A DNA stretch of 46,905 bases from Lachnospiraceae bacterium (GTDB lineage Bacteria; Bacillota; Clostridia; Lachnospirales; Lachnospiraceae), in assembly GCA_017625255.1 (NCBI GenBank), contig JAGALK010000019.1:1-46905 (forward strand), given 5' to 3'. The notes below the pieces were generated by a model that worked only from the letters and a program-made list of their open reading frames with translations, searched no databases and was not told where the DNA came from. A program made the translations under genes and the position numbers. Shown here in pieces: positions 27,738 to 34,944 of the stretch; the first letter of the stretch is position 1, and each line of letters starts with the position of its first letter.

Positions 27738-28191
27738 AATAAGGCTACATCAAACTTCTTTTATTTGATGCAGCCTTCTAAACTATACTATCCATTGGCT
27801 TTTACCTTCCTTTATAATTTTTTAATCCGAAAATTGAATTTCCCCACTTCATTATCCATGAATCTTTTAAACTGAAATCATATATGAATGTTACCGGCTG
27901 ATTTTCTTGTTTCGTATTAACAAATACCTTCATGGTCTCCACTCTGATTCAATCTTCATTGGATTTTTGCCTTTTCTAAGGACTTTTTGAAGTGTTACAT
28001 AATGTTTTTGGTGGTCTGTACCTCCTTTTTGTATTTTGAAGTCGATATTCTGTTTCTGGTGGAATCTCCTTCTTTCTTGTTGTTTTGTTTGTTTTGATGA
28101 GTTTATTTTATCTAACAATCACAGATATGTCAATATCTTTTTCAGTTTTTACATATAATTATTACTTATAGAAAGAATATTGTTTATAATC
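27738..28191 (-). repeat. ~450-bp dispersed repeat, copy B
   Basis: Homologous throughout to 11396-11872. On the minus strand it has a promoter TTGACA-N17-TAAAAT (28133-28105), the conserved frame with QKVLRKGK, the intact 43-codon small ORF (27933-27802), the 5-codon ORF MDSIV (27795-27778), and the terminator stem with loop at 27741-27779. The T-run after the stem is interrupted here (TTATTAATTTT), and the esterase start lies only about 30 nt further on. In this copy the element may therefore act as the esterase's leader, with partial read-through. Confidence 0.75.
27802..27933 (-). CDS. Putative small Trp-rich protein, 43 aa
   Basis: A 43-codon ORF starting MKVFVNTKQENQPVTF, with two Trp residues (KDSWIMKWGN), and ending NYKGR. 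GGAG lies only three bases before the ATG, so the ribosome site is poor. Support comes from copy A, where the same protein sequence can be followed across a one-base deletion. No signal peptide or clear membrane segment is visible. I do not recognise the family; it may be the remnant of a mobile-element gene. Confidence 0.4.
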   Translation of the reverse strand: MKVFVNTKQENQPVTFIYDFSLKDSWIMKWGNSIFGLKNYKGR

Positions 28192-28270
28192 ATTAAAATT
28201 TTCTGACTTTTTAAATTAATTTTAAAAGTTTATATCGTATTTTTATAATATTATCCTATTAACAAATCAA

Positions 28271-28309
28271 GGTGCAAAGTCATTCATACCTCAATAGACT
28301 TTACACCCT
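28271..28309 (-). terminator. Hairpin after the heptad-repeat gene
   Basis: GGTGcAAAGTC (28271-28281) pairs with GACTTTaCACC (28297-28307), with one mismatch. T-rich sequence on the minus side is modest (TTGATTTGTT). The right arm is part of a 17-bp inverted repeat whose partner lies at 28723-28739. Confidence 0.5.
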
Positions 28310-28332
28310 GTTAAGTGGTTATGTTTTAATGC

Positions 28333-28686
28333 TTACGAAATTTTTCGTTTCAACTCAAGCATATCAGATTCTAACATTCTCACTTTTATAGCTAACATTT
28401 CAACTTCATTGCTCGGTTTCATTGCTTCATGCAAATTTCTGGATAAATCCAAATGACCTTCCGCTACTCTTTGAATGTTTACTCTGATTTCATTTTCGAG
28501 AACTACTTTGACTTTTTTTACATCGTTTTTTAATTCACCAACTTCGTTTTCTAAACCATCAAATCTGTTCTCTAGACCATCAAATCTGTTCTCTAAACCA
28601 TCAAATCTGTTCTCTAAACCATCAAATCTGTTTTCTAAACTGCAAACCTTATTCAGTAATAAATCTAATTTTTCACTATCTGTCAT
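28333..28686 (-). CDS. Short coiled-coil protein with exact heptad repeats
   Basis: A 117-residue, wholly helical protein. Residues about 18-46 are four tandem copies of the heptad GLENRFD, encoded by 21-bp DNA repeats at 28551-28634 that differ at only a few bases. The rest continues as a coiled coil (LKNDVKKVKVVL) and ends in a Leu/Met-rich helix (MLESDMLELKRKI). Similar repeat-bearing small proteins are common in Lachnospiraceae, and their function is unknown. The ATG at 28686 is preferred over a GTG three codons earlier because AAGGAGC sits too close to the GTG. A promoter lies at 28709-28737. Confidence 0.75.
   Translation of the reverse strand: MTDSEKLDLLLNKVCSLENRFDGLENRFDGLENRFDGLENRFDGLENEVGELKNDVKKVKVVLENEIRVNIQRVAEGHLDLSRNLHEAMKPSNEVEMLAIKVRMLESDMLELKRKIS
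28551..28634. repeat. 21-bp tandem repeats encoding heptads
   Basis: About four units of the 21-mer CCATCAAATCTGTTCTCTA(A/G)A in a row, nearly identical. Being a multiple of three, length change by slippage would add or remove whole heptads of the coiled coil without breaking the frame. Confidence 0.85.
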
Positions 28687-28708
28687 AGCGATCACGCTCC
28701 TTTTTGTA

Positions 28709-28737
28709 AATATATCACATTTAGGGTGTAAAGTCTA
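28709..28737 (-). promoter_or_regulatory. Promoter of the heptad-repeat gene
   Basis: On the minus strand TAGACT (28737-28732) and TATATT (28714-28709) are 17 nt apart. The -35 box and spacer lie inside the inverted-repeat arm 28723-28739. Confidence 0.5.
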
Positions 28738-28806
28738 TTCAATTATTAATGTGATTTGCGTGATAATTTCCTGAATTTCTTTCCATCGTACATATAAACT
28801 CATACT

Positions 28807-29844
28807 TTAATGCTTCATATTTTGACAAACCACGATCTCTGGCACAATAGGACACCCTCCCATGCAAAGCTCTCTTTTATCACAATTGGGACATTTTTTT
28901 CTTAAATGTTCCCTAAAATCTTCAAATTTTCTGCTGTTCCATGCCTCTTTTATGGTATATTCCCTAAGACTTACTGCCCAACGCTCACTTTGATTATCAA
29001 AGCTGCAGGGCATCATTTTCATATCCGCCGATATATATGCTGACCATCGTCCTCCCTCACAGGTGTCAATACTGCTATCATTTACATGCTTTAAACTAAT
29101 CAACGCCGGCACAGTACAGGAATCAAATCCTATCTTAAATGGAAACTCTGTATCATCAATGTATTTTAAAAGCTTCCAGAAATCCTCATTTTCCTTAGTA
29201 ATCATTTCTTCCGGTGTCCCAAGTCCAATCGGTTTATGTAAAAGAAAAATAACAGCATTGATTCCCTTTGGAAACTTTCTCTCATTTTTCAGCAATGCCA
29301 TTGCTTCTAAGACTGTAGATTTAGATAATACATAATGGATATTGGTCTTTACTCCCGCGGATATTAACTTATTTATCGCATCTACCGTATACGCACTACG
29401 ATACCAGCTTACTGCCACAGCTCCACAATACTTTTTGCAAATTTGGGCTGTTTCAGCCGTCATCCCCAAACCTGAAGTAGTAAAATTCGGTACAATTTCA
29501 GCCTCTTTACATACCTTAAGGATTTTCTCAAATTCCTCATGACAATCCGGATCTCCGCATCCCCCTAATGCAATCTGGTAAGTATCATTTTTGCATTGTT
29601 CTACAATACTTTTAAAATCCTCAAGGGACATATTTTCTTTTTCTGCATGCAGACCATCCTGATAACATTCGACACCTGCTTTTGCACAAAGTCCTAACTT
29701 TCCATGCTTACAATGTCCCATAATCCCAATATCAAGAAGCTCCGGAAAACTTGCCATAAACGGCTCCTGTTTACCCGTTCTAAAATAGACTCCTGTCTTT
29801 TCATCAAAGCAAGAAACAAAATCCTTTTCTTTTCTGATTTTCAT
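28807..29844 (-). CDS. Radical SAM / SPASM-domain enzyme
   Basis: A 345-residue radical S-adenosylmethionine enzyme. Its N-terminal Cys triad is Cys45, Cys53 and Cys60 (GHCKHGKLGLCAKAGVECYQ), spaced Cx7Cx6C instead of the usual Cx3Cx2C. GGCGDPDCHEEF follows in the glycine-rich strand position. The C-terminus has a SPASM-like cluster motif (CPNCDKRELCMGGC plus a final Cys) and an upstream MMPCSF Cys. SPASM enzymes commonly modify peptides or proteins; the target here is unknown. The ATG at 29844 follows GGGG and overlaps the region of the upstream stop codon at 29849, so it is translationally coupled to the NSSSSSF-motif gene. Confidence 0.88.
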   Translation of the reverse strand: MKIRKEKDFVSCFDEKTGVYFRTGKQEPFMASFPELLDIGIMGHCKHGKLGLCAKAGVECYQDGLHAEKENMSLEDFKSIVEQCKNDTYQIALGGCGDPDCHEEFEKILKVCKEAEIVPNFTTSGLGMTAETAQICKKYCGAVAVSWYRSAYTVDAINKLISAGVKTNIHYVLSKSTVLEAMALLKNERKFPKGINAVIFLLHKPIGLGTPEEMITKENEDFWKLLKYIDDTEFPFKIGFDSCTVPALISLKHVNDSSIDTCEGGRWSAYISADMKMMPCSFDNQSERWAVSLREYTIKEAWNSRKFEDFREHLRKKCPNCDKRELCMGGCPIVPEIVVCQNMKH

Positions 29845-29848
29845 AATG

Positions 29849-30550
29849 CTACCCCATATGACCACATCCTAAAATACAATGTGGTGATGCTTTAATTGCA
29901 TCCGCTATCAAATAATGTGTTTCAAGCTGACTATAATACATATATTTAGCCCCAAGTAATTCCTCTAATATGACACCAGCACAAATATCCGCATATTCCT
30001 GTGCAAATGTAATCATTTTTTCATAATTATATGCAATAACATTACGGGTAAATTCATCTACACTTCTATTCCAAATATCCAAACAACATGACATATGTTC
30101 AATAATACAATCCACGATTACTTCTCTGCTGAGCCTGTCTATTTTATATCGCTCTCCTATATTGTTTCCATACGCATCAATAGCATATAGCACGAAAATT
30201 CCTGCTATTTTTTTAAGTGCTTCATCGGATATTTTTTTGTTTCCGATTTCTTTTATGTATTCCCATTCTCGTTTATTAAATGCTTCCCAATCTTCATTTG
30301 GATGTTCAACCGGATAATCCGTCAGAATATTTTTCAGAATATCCCTCATATACCATTCTGCAACTTCAAATATCTCCTCCATGGTATGTTCATGAATAGG
30401 CGAAAGATTTATCCCCTGCATCCAATCAAATAACCATTTCTCTACATAACGCATATCTGCAAACGCCTTATGTAAAGCCTCTGTTTCATTTTCTTTAAAA
30501 ATAAAGCTACTGCTCGAACTATTTGTAACAAAATCTGTTCTTATTTTCAT
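29849..30550 (-). CDS. Protein with N-terminal NSSSSSF motif, 233 aa
   Basis: The protein opens MKIRTDFVTNSSSSSFIF, an N-terminal signature shared by many otherwise unrelated bacterial and phage proteins and without an assigned role. The remainder (about 25-233) is helical and acidic, with no recognised domain, and ends in a His/Cys-containing tail (ASPHCILGCGHMG). The ATG at 30550 has GGAGG 6 nt upstream; an earlier Met lies inside the ligase stop region. It stands between the broken RNA ligase and the radical SAM gene with gaps of 16 nt and near zero, so the three are one transcript. Modification of its Ser/Cys-rich ends by the neighbour is only a guess. Confidence 0.75.
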   Translation of the reverse strand: MKIRTDFVTNSSSSSFIFKENETEALHKAFADMRYVEKWLFDWMQGINLSPIHEHTMEEIFEVAEWYMRDILKNILTDYPVEHPNEDWEAFNKREWEYIKEIGNKKISDEALKKIAGIFVLYAIDAYGNNIGERYKIDRLSREVIVDCIIEHMSCCLDIWNRSVDEFTRNVIAYNYEKMITFAQEYADICAGVILEELLGAKYMYYSQLETHYLIADAIKASPHCILGCGHMG

Positions 30551-30566
30551 TATGCCTCCATATTTT

Positions 30567-31459
30567 TTAATCATCCTTCAATGTTTTCACATGCTTCAAC
30601 ACCAAATCATTACAATGCTTTCCAAAAATTTTGCCAACTTTCTCAACCGTATCTTTCTCCTCTTTTATGCAATCTCTGTATACATTAGGCTTTACTAATT
30701 TCAAAATTTCCGCTTCTGAAAAAACTTCCCAATTGGATGGAAGTTCATTAAAATCCACCATTTTATGAATTATTTTTCGTACTCGCGCCAATGTAACAAT
30801 ATTTTTGCTCCAAAATAACTTTTCTTCCATCTCTAACACTTCATTGATGTTCATCGTTTTTACAACTTGTCGTGAAGCATTTGTTTCCTGAAACTCAGCA
30901 TCTACTATCTTAATATAAAATTTCTTCGTATCTGAATTAAGTGTGGTCTGATTTTTTACTACAATACCCTCTCCTTTTTTGCCACCTAACAAGGTCTTTC
31001 CCACATACTGCATTAAATCTCTCCATGATGTAAATTTACAACGGGCTAATACCGGCGCATAAATAAAATTACAATCCTGCGCTAATTTTTCTACTTTAGC
31101 CTGACTCCAGTACCTCCCATTTTCCTTAACATCAAATACATAGAATATTCCATATCGTTCTGCCGGATATATACAGTGATGAGGAACTAACCATTCTCCA
31201 CTATCATATGCGCCTGTGAACCATCGATTTTTTCATGAACAACCACTTCATCTCCCTCAGAAAATGCTTCAAAAAATTTCATACTGAAATTATTAATATT
31301 CATATACAAATTTTCATATTTATGGATATATGGTTCCAATGCCTCCCTTTCTTTATGAAAAAGAGATGCCAATTCTTCTCTCGAAAATCCTTCTAAATCA
31401 TGCTTTTTCTTAACATCAAAATATTGAAAATATGGATTTGTCTTTAGCAAATTATACAT
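30567..31459 (-). pseudogene. T4 Rnl2-like RNA ligase, split by a frameshift
   Basis: Two reading frames together make one RNA ligase of about 297 codons. Frame 1 (31459-31187) holds the N-terminus and motif I EKIDG with the adenylated Lys77, then meets TAG at 31189-31187. Frame 2 is open from 31193 (codons WLVPHHCIY) through FYVFDVKENGRYW (motif III-like) and GEGIVVKN (motif IV) to the stop at 30567, with a helical C-terminus as in Rnl2-type ligases. One base appears to be missing near 31190-31196, and no slippery heptamer is visible there. If real, the mutation inactivates the enzyme; a sequencing error is the main alternative. The RBS GGGGG precedes the ATG. Confidence 0.8.
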
Positions 31460-31502
31460 ATAAATACCCCCTTCATTTTTCCAATTTATCTTTAGCTATA
31501 AA

Positions 31503-31553
31503 CACATATGCTCTTTCCTATTAATTTTTAGCCTAACAGAAAAGAGCACATAC
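31503..31553 (-). terminator. Imperfect inverted repeat, probable terminator
   Basis: ATATGCTCTTTCCT pairs with AGAAAAGAGCACAT with two mismatches around a 20-nt loop. It lies between the GTPase gene and the RNA ligase start. The minus-side T-run is weak, so termination is uncertain. Confidence 0.35.
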
Positions 31554-31600
31554 TTTTTAGCAATTATTCAGGTTTTTACTTTTCTTCCTCTTTGCTATCT

Positions 31601-31660
31601 CTAAGACAATGAAGACATTTTATTCATATTTTCCCATACTTCAACTGACACTTCTTTCAT
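31601..31660 (-). CDS. Possible 19-codon ORF after the GTPase gene
   Basis: GGAGGAAAAA is directly followed by ATG and 18 further codons (MKEVSVEVWENMNKMSSLS, then stop), starting 38 nt after the GTPase stop. The ribosome site is excellent, but the peptide is tiny and matches nothing I know. It may be a leader, a small peptide gene, or the stump of a lost gene. The rest of 31460-31698 holds only the inverted repeat. Confidence 0.25.
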   Translation of the reverse strand: MKEVSVEVWENMNKMSSLS

Positions 31661-31698
31661 TTTTTCCTCCATCTAATTTGCTGGTTCTTGTCATTTTT

Positions 31699-33339
31699 CT
31701 ATTGTTCATTTTTTGAAAACACCTTATTCACAATATTGGCAGTCACTGCATTAAGAGCATCTAAATGGCTGGTATCTGCATTTTTTTGAAAATCAATTAT
31801 ACCATCCATGGTAATATCTCTATCTGTAATAATGTAATCTCTATATCTGGCATAACAATCTACGGAATTAAAAATTTTTTTGCTGATATACATGTGTACC
31901 AGATTATTTTGTTCATTTAAATTCATTTGTGAAGCAATCTCTTCTCCAGCTTCATCTCTCAACTTTTCCTGTACCTTGAACTTCATAGCCAGCACATTTA
32001 ACCATCTGTGTGATGTGACCGCACTTGTTAAAGCAGCCAAATACTCAGGACCAGAAACATTTTTAGCAGGTGTAGTAATCCCATGTCGTGGTCCTAAATA
32101 ATCTCTGACATTTACGATTTTATCACACACCTCTATTCTCTCTATTCCATTAAACTTGGGATGCATTTCTACACTTTTTAATTCCATCTCTTCAGAAGAA
32201 AACTTTCTGAACTGTTCATTTACCATATCTGTATTTTCAATCATATCCAGAAGCTTCTTATGTTCTAAAACTTTTGTTACCATATCTTTTGTGTTTATAA
32301 AATTTACCAGTCTATAAAATTGATAATCTTCATATAAAACAGACTCTGCATTTACAGATCCCACACTTAATGTCGCAATTTTGGAATTAACATACAAGGA
32401 TTCTTTCAAACTGTATACATTATATTTAAACTTCCACTCATTATCAGATTCTTTTTTCACAACATCAAAACCTTTTAAAAGTCTTAATGCACCAGAAAAA
32501 TGTGTCTCTAGCAGCTTTGGGAAAAACTTAAGATTGCCACCTATTACTTCTTCTAAATACATTTCAACAGAAGAGATATTTGCTATACTACTTCTACTGT
32601 ATTGAAAAAAATCAAAAAGCGAGTCATGTCGTGTTTCTATGAATACCGGTATAGATCGTAACGCTTCCGAATAAACATTTTTATACCATCCTTCAACATT
32701 ATTTGGATAATCCGTTGATGAACACAATAAAATCGCACCGTCTACCCCATCAAGCCCTAAATCATATACTGACATATTGGGTAAAGCCTTTAATTCATCC
32801 GCTGTTGTATCTAACATTCCACGCGTATCGCGTATTACCAAAGTATCAATTCCAGCTTCAGACATAAATGTTTCTAATTCCTCACATGCCGGCAACTGAA
32901 TTCTGATTCTTTTTACATATTGAGCAGTTTTTTTATCCAACATCAATTTTTTTAAATACTCAAATAATGTATTCTGTATCGAATCCTGCACCTGCTTTTT
33001 AACATAGTCTTCAAGCTCATCCTTTGGAAATTCATCCTCTTTTGGCTCTAATCCAAAATAATCTTTAAAAAAATTTTTCTTCTGTAAATTTTCATTATAT
33101 ACAGCGACATCTCTCTCTTCTTCTTTTCCCAATATCTCGTCCAAATTAAGTTCTACTTCAAGAAGTTTAATTTCATCCCCTAATCCCAATGCCCAGTCAA
33201 CTGTTGTGTTTGTTCTTGCCGATACATCTCCACTGACTTCTGCAATTTTTTCCGGACAACGGCTAAGAGCGCCAACTTTTGTAGTTTTTCCTGCCTTGGT
33301 CATTCCCAGCAAAAGTAATACGATTTCATTTTTCTTCAT
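31699..33339 (-). CDS. Dynamin-like / P-loop GTPase, 546 aa
   Basis: A large P-loop NTPase. Residues about 10-18 give GMTKAGKTT (Walker A). An acidic, Lys-rich insertion (about 70-140) precedes DTRGM near residue 180, which fits the G3 motif of GTPases. A hydrophobic strand follows (VDGAILLCSST). No clear N/TKxD motif was found, so nucleotide preference is unsure. The C-terminal half is largely helical, with no membrane segment. The ATG at 33339 follows TGGAGG; an in-frame upstream start lacks a site. The gene has its own TCCGAAA-type promoter at 33383-33424. Bacterial dynamin-like and IRG-like GTPases often serve membrane remodelling or defence; the role here is not shown. Confidence 0.65.
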   Translation of the reverse strand: MKKNEIVLLLLGMTKAGKTTKVGALSRCPEKIAEVSGDVSARTNTTVDWALGLGDEIKLLEVELNLDEILGKEEERDVAVYNENLQKKNFFKDYFGLEPKEDEFPKDELEDYVKKQVQDSIQNTLFEYLKKLMLDKKTAQYVKRIRIQLPACEELETFMSEAGIDTLVIRDTRGMLDTTADELKALPNMSVYDLGLDGVDGAILLCSSTDYPNNVEGWYKNVYSEALRSIPVFIETRHDSLFDFFQYSRSSIANISSVEMYLEEVIGGNLKFFPKLLETHFSGALRLLKGFDVVKKESDNEWKFKYNVYSLKESLYVNSKIATLSVGSVNAESVLYEDYQFYRLVNFINTKDMVTKVLEHKKLLDMIENTDMVNEQFRKFSSEEMELKSVEMHPKFNGIERIEVCDKIVNVRDYLGPRHGITTPAKNVSGPEYLAALTSAVTSHRWLNVLAMKFKVQEKLRDEAGEEIASQMNLNEQNNLVHMYISKKIFNSVDCYARYRDYIITDRDITMDGIIDFQKNADTSHLDALNAVTANIVNKVFSKNEQ

Positions 33340-33382
33340 AGTTACCTCCAAAAACATTTTTATATTCTATTTTTGTATATTA

Positions 33383-33424
33383 ACTATATCATCCTTTTTA
33401 CATTTTCTTGAACCAAATTTCGGA
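33383..33424 (-). promoter_or_regulatory. TCCGAAA-box promoter of the GTPase gene
   Basis: On the minus strand TCCGAAA begins at 33424 and TATAGT begins at 33388, 36 nt later. No good -35 hexamer stands at the normal spacing. Two other island promoters have the same box at the same distance. Confidence 0.5.
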
Positions 33425-33436
33425 TTTTATAGTTTT

Positions 33437-34126
33437 TCATCCCAAACAAATCACATCTTCCATCAAGCCCTGATATTTGTCCCCTACACTTACATCCATG
33501 TGCCAGTGTCCAAAATACCATTTTTTAAAATCAGCCTTTTGTGAAATTCTTTGCAGATAATACTGCAATTCCTCCTCTCCTGAAACAATGTCATTACATA
33601 TAGATTCCACAACCTCTCTTGGTGCAGTATGGGTCAATATATAATCCACCTGAAAATTCTCCTGTTTTAAAATTTCCATTCCTCTTTCGTACTCTTCTTC
33701 ATTAGGCATCTCCTGCGGCCACCAGCTGATTCCCTCTGTCCGATACATTTTATCAATGGAATATCCACCGCCAAATGTCCAGATTTTTCTGCCATCAATC
33801 TCAAAACACTGTCCACGCATTAAATGAAGGATATCCGGAGCAATCTGATGCACCTTCCCACCATTCCAGCTTCTTACCGGATAAGCAGACAGCACATCGA
33901 AATTTTCGTGATTCCCATCCAGCCAGAGTACTGTAACCGGAAGCATCTGCAAGGTTTTTTTCACCCATTCATCATGCACATCATCATCCCAACATACCGC
34001 CACATCACCTAATATAATCAAATAATCCTGTTTCGTTAATACATGCATCAAGCTTTCCAATTCAAAAAAATCTATTACTTTTTGAATATCGTGATTTCCA
34101 TGTATATCTCCCGCTAAATAAATCAC
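33437..34126 (-). CDS. Calcineurin-like metallophosphoesterase (1)
   Basis: A 229-residue cytoplasmic metallophosphoesterase with all five metal-binding motifs: GDIHGN, ILGDVAV, DGNHENF, THTA and FGHWHMD. It is closely related in pattern to the 41114-42145 product (shared DGNHENF, HLMRG and SWW stretches), so the two are paralogues in one island. The start codon is GTG, with AAGGAGG 9 nt upstream. It ends 13 nt before the TCCGAAA box of the GTPase promoter. The substrate may be a protein, nucleotide or RNA phosphate; with an RNA ligase and kinase remnant nearby, RNA end-healing is conceivable. Confidence 0.85.
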   Translation of the reverse strand: MIYLAGDIHGNHDIQKVIDFFELESLMHVLTKQDYLIILGDVAVCWDDDVHDEWVKKTLQMLPVTVLWLDGNHENFDVLSAYPVRSWNGGKVHQIAPDILHLMRGQCFEIDGRKIWTFGGGYSIDKMYRTEGISWWPQEMPNEEEYERGMEILKQENFQVDYILTHTAPREVVESICNDIVSGEEELQYYLQRISQKADFKKWYFGHWHMDVSVGDKYQGLMEDVICLG

Positions 34127-34237
34127 TCTGTTTCCTCCTTTAATCTATACATAAATCCGTAGATTTCCATTCAAAACCATTGAAAAAACCTTTATGCTAT
34201 CCGGATTAAAAACCTCTGCTTCCACTTTTCTTGTCAA

Positions 34238-34786
34238 CTATATAAGCTCCTGTACATTCTCCCATAAAAAATCTAAAAACATATTTTCTTCAAAATATTT
34301 TGATGATTTACCGGCAATTCTTACTTCAATCCCACTCTCTAAAACATCTTCTAACTCCCCTACACGATGATAATCTTTTGACTGCAATAACAAATAAATA
34401 TCTCTTTTTTCAAGTACCGGTATCATATATCGGGCTTCGAAATAATACATTCCTTTCATGAGTATTTCCTTGTGTCTATTATGCAATGCCAAACAACCAA
34501 ACTGTATAGTATGATTAATAGCCGTCACAAACTGCTCTCTGCCCCAATATGAATTTCCCCAATCATCACCCTCAAATATATAATTTCCCTTATAATGTAT
34601 TCCTATTTTCTCCAGATACTCCTTTATGTCCGGATTGGTCAGAAATGGTCTCTTATCTTGATTCTCAAATTCTATTGCAAAACAATATTCATATTGAATT
34701 TCTTTCCCCGAATCATTAAAAATAAGGAAGTCAGATATTTTATCCTGTGGTAATTCTTTTCTATCTTTTATTATAATTAACGGCAT
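34238..34786 (-). CDS. Hypothetical protein, 182 aa
   Basis: Not recognised. A soluble, acidic alpha/beta protein with a basic N-terminal strand (PLIIIKDRKELP), a Trp/Gly-rich middle (FEGDDWGNSYWGREQF), and a C-terminal helix ending FLWENVQELI. AGGGGG precedes the ATG. Its promoter (34841-34882) carries the TCCGAAA box, making it the head of a transcription unit that may extend into the first metallophosphoesterase gene 111 nt downstream. Confidence 0.65.
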   Translation of the reverse strand: MPLIIIKDRKELPQDKISDFLIFNDSGKEIQYEYCFAIEFENQDKRPFLTNPDIKEYLEKIGIHYKGNYIFEGDDWGNSYWGREQFVTAINHTIQFGCLALHNRHKEILMKGMYYFEARYMIPVLEKRDIYLLLQSKDYHRVGELEDVLESGIEVRIAGKSSKYFEENMFLDFLWENVQELI

Positions 34787-34840
34787 TTTTTATTTCCCCC
34801 TCTCATCTATGTATACTCTCTTTTTTTCTTTACAATATGA

Positions 34841-34882
34841 ATTATAACAATAAAAAGAAGATTTCTTTTACAATTTTTCGGA
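34841..34882 (-). promoter_or_regulatory. TCCGAAA-box promoter of the 34786 gene
   Basis: On the minus strand TCCGAAA begins at 34882 and TATAAT begins at 34846, 36 nt later. It follows the strong terminator at 34891-34930 directly. Confidence 0.5.
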
Positions 34883-34890
34883 TTTTCAAA

Positions 34891-34930
34891 AAAAGATCAC
34901 TACACGATATCCCTCATGTAATGATCTTTT
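34891..34930 (-). terminator. Strong terminator after the 395-aa gene
   Basis: AAAAGATCA-TACA pairs with TGTA-TGATCTTTT, with one internal mismatch, and a run of seven T follows on the minus strand. It ends the gene whose stop is at 34945. Confidence 0.75.
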
Positions 34931-34944
34931 AAAACGCTCTTATA

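Noticed and set aside
27930..28118. A 62-codon frame in repeat copy B
   Set aside because: Its only start is a TTG inside the promoter, and the matching frame in copy A lacks any start codon, so it is treated as a relic frame within the repeat.
28551..28634. CRISPR-like repeats
   Set aside because: The 21-bp units are head to tail with no spacers and encode heptads of a coiled coil.
31187..31196. Programmed frameshifting in the RNA ligase gene
   Set aside because: No slippery heptamer or strong downstream structure is visible at the junction; a mutation or sequencing error is simpler.
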